From Glutamicibacter sp. MNS18 (GTDB taxonomy: Bacteria; Actinomycetota; Actinomycetes; Actinomycetales; Micrococcaceae), in contig NZ_JAPCHW010000018.1 of assembly GCF_026107515.2 (NCBI RefSeq), forward strand, positions 1 to 49,431: a stretch of DNA of 49,431 nucleotides. The letters are read 5' to 3'. Position 1 is the stretch's first letter, and the number at the start of each line of letters is the position of its first letter. The notes beneath the pieces were generated by a model. That model saw only the letters and a list, made by a program, of their open reading frames with translations, was not told the origin of the DNA and searched no databases. Below, piece by piece: positions 48,966-49,431 of this stretch. Both the position numbers and the translations under genes were made by a program.

Positions 48966-49180
48966 TTGCTGCAACGACCTTTCGGTACTGGTAAATGCGG
49001 GTATGGGTGACTGTCCGTAGGTTACGAGCACACTACGCCATATCGGCGGATTTGGGCCAAGGGCTTGTGAGCGCACTCACTTAATCTTAGTATGCGATAG
49101 AGAGTTTCCATAAAGCGGAAGTTTTACTGTGTATTGCCACCCGCAAAATGCACGCTTCGATACCCTGAAGGACTGTATCC

Positions 49181-49431
49181 ATGACCATCATTGATGACAC
49201 CACCGTTTCAGCATTCGCCGATCGCCAGCCGGGGTCCCCGGAAAAATCCGGAGAGTCAACGGCAGCCGACCACCAGATCACCACGATCCGTAGTGGTCTG
49301 ACGTATCAGTTGTCTGATCGGGATCCGGAAGAGACCCAGGAATGGTTGGATTCTTTTGATTCGTTGATCGAGTCGCAGGGGACCGAGCGGGCCCAGTTCA
49401 TTATCCGGTCGTTGTTGCAGCGGGCCGGGGC
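49181..49431 (+). CDS. aceE: Pyruvate dehydrogenase E1 component (partial, runs off the window)
   Basis: The first 83 codons of a homodimeric pyruvate dehydrogenase E1 are present. They read YQLSDRDPEETQEWLDSFDSLIE and RAQFIIRSLLQRAG, the conserved N-terminus of AceE, which decarboxylates pyruvate with thiamine diphosphate. GAAGGA lies 8 nt before the ATG. The thiamine-binding part would lie beyond the right edge. Promoter elements should be in 48966-49180, shared with the divergent SDR gene. Confidence 0.9.
   Translation, partial: MTIIDDTTVSAFADRQPGSPEKSGESTAADHQITTIRSGLTYQLSDRDPEETQEWLDSFDSLIESQGTERAQFIIRSLLQRAG

Noticed and set aside
1-49431. CRISPR arrays, tRNA or rRNA genes and prophage
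   Set aside because: I looked for regularly spaced repeats, tRNA cloverleaf-like sequences, rRNA and phage genes and saw none; short tRNAs could be missed by eye.

Overview
The window is chromosomal DNA of a high-GC Gram-positive bacterium, most probably a member of the Micrococcaceae (Arthrobacter/Glutamicibacter relatives). The gene order trxA-trxB, pseudokinase, NUDIX, CCA-adding enzyme, ino1, GT87 membrane protein, rpsF-ssb-rpsR-rplI, dnaB is the origin-proximal order of Actinobacteria; in Mycobacterium tuberculosis the same genes lie on both sides of dnaA. A SAM-IV-type riboswitch, a family known mainly from Actinobacteria, and the high-GC codon use agree with this. The identification is from gene content only; no search was run.

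Layout. Positions 1-2630 hold no recognisable host gene, but contain one intact IS1595-like insertion sequence with inverted repeats and an 8-bp target duplication. Positions 2678-8002 hold the thioredoxin pair, a membrane-anchored pseudokinase, a NUDIX hydrolase and the CCA-adding enzyme; the murJ-type flippase and large membrane protein that usually sit between NUDIX and pseudokinase are absent. Positions 8140-8830 hold a compact unit of three very small genes with strong ribosome sites and a hairpin that covers the second one. Positions 8930-17164 hold ino1 followed by a six-gene nonulosonic (sialic-acid-like) polymer cluster on the minus strand: a CMP-sugar synthetase fused to a HAD phosphatase, a NeuB synthase without its usual C-terminal SAF domain, a GT2 glycosyltransferase and three further transferase-like proteins, two of them with sialyltransferase-type motifs. 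This cluster occupies the place where padR and the class A penicillin-binding protein gene normally separate ino1 from the GT87 gene.

Positions 17300-27609 hold a TetR regulator, a GT87 mannosyltransferase-like membrane protein coupled to an FAD oxidoreductase, a DUF218 protein, an ABC-2 exporter with a two-component system, a DUF503 protein and an M18 aminopeptidase. A frameshifted HTH-membrane regulator (27962-28445) precedes the rpsF-ssb-rpsR-rplI operon, whose leader can mask the rpsF ribosome site. After an accessory stretch (SPW-repeat protein, thioesterase, succinyl-CoA:acetate CoA-transferase, sugar dehydrogenase lipoprotein, DHFR-like reductase) comes a SAM-IV-type riboswitch ahead of a lone flavin reductase. 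Between that gene and dnaB lies a dense cluster of about 15 DnaA-box-like 9-mers with an AT-rich core, the strongest non-genic signal in the window.

Positions 39258-49431 are accessory: a small membrane protein, DUF1801, an MHS transporter plus metallo-hydrolase opposite a LysR regulator, a TDT transporter-pirin-GNAT operon, an OhrR-like MarR gene flanked by two paralogous small proteins, SRPBCC, NTF2-like and SDR proteins, and the first codons of aceE (pyruvate dehydrogenase E1) running off the right edge.
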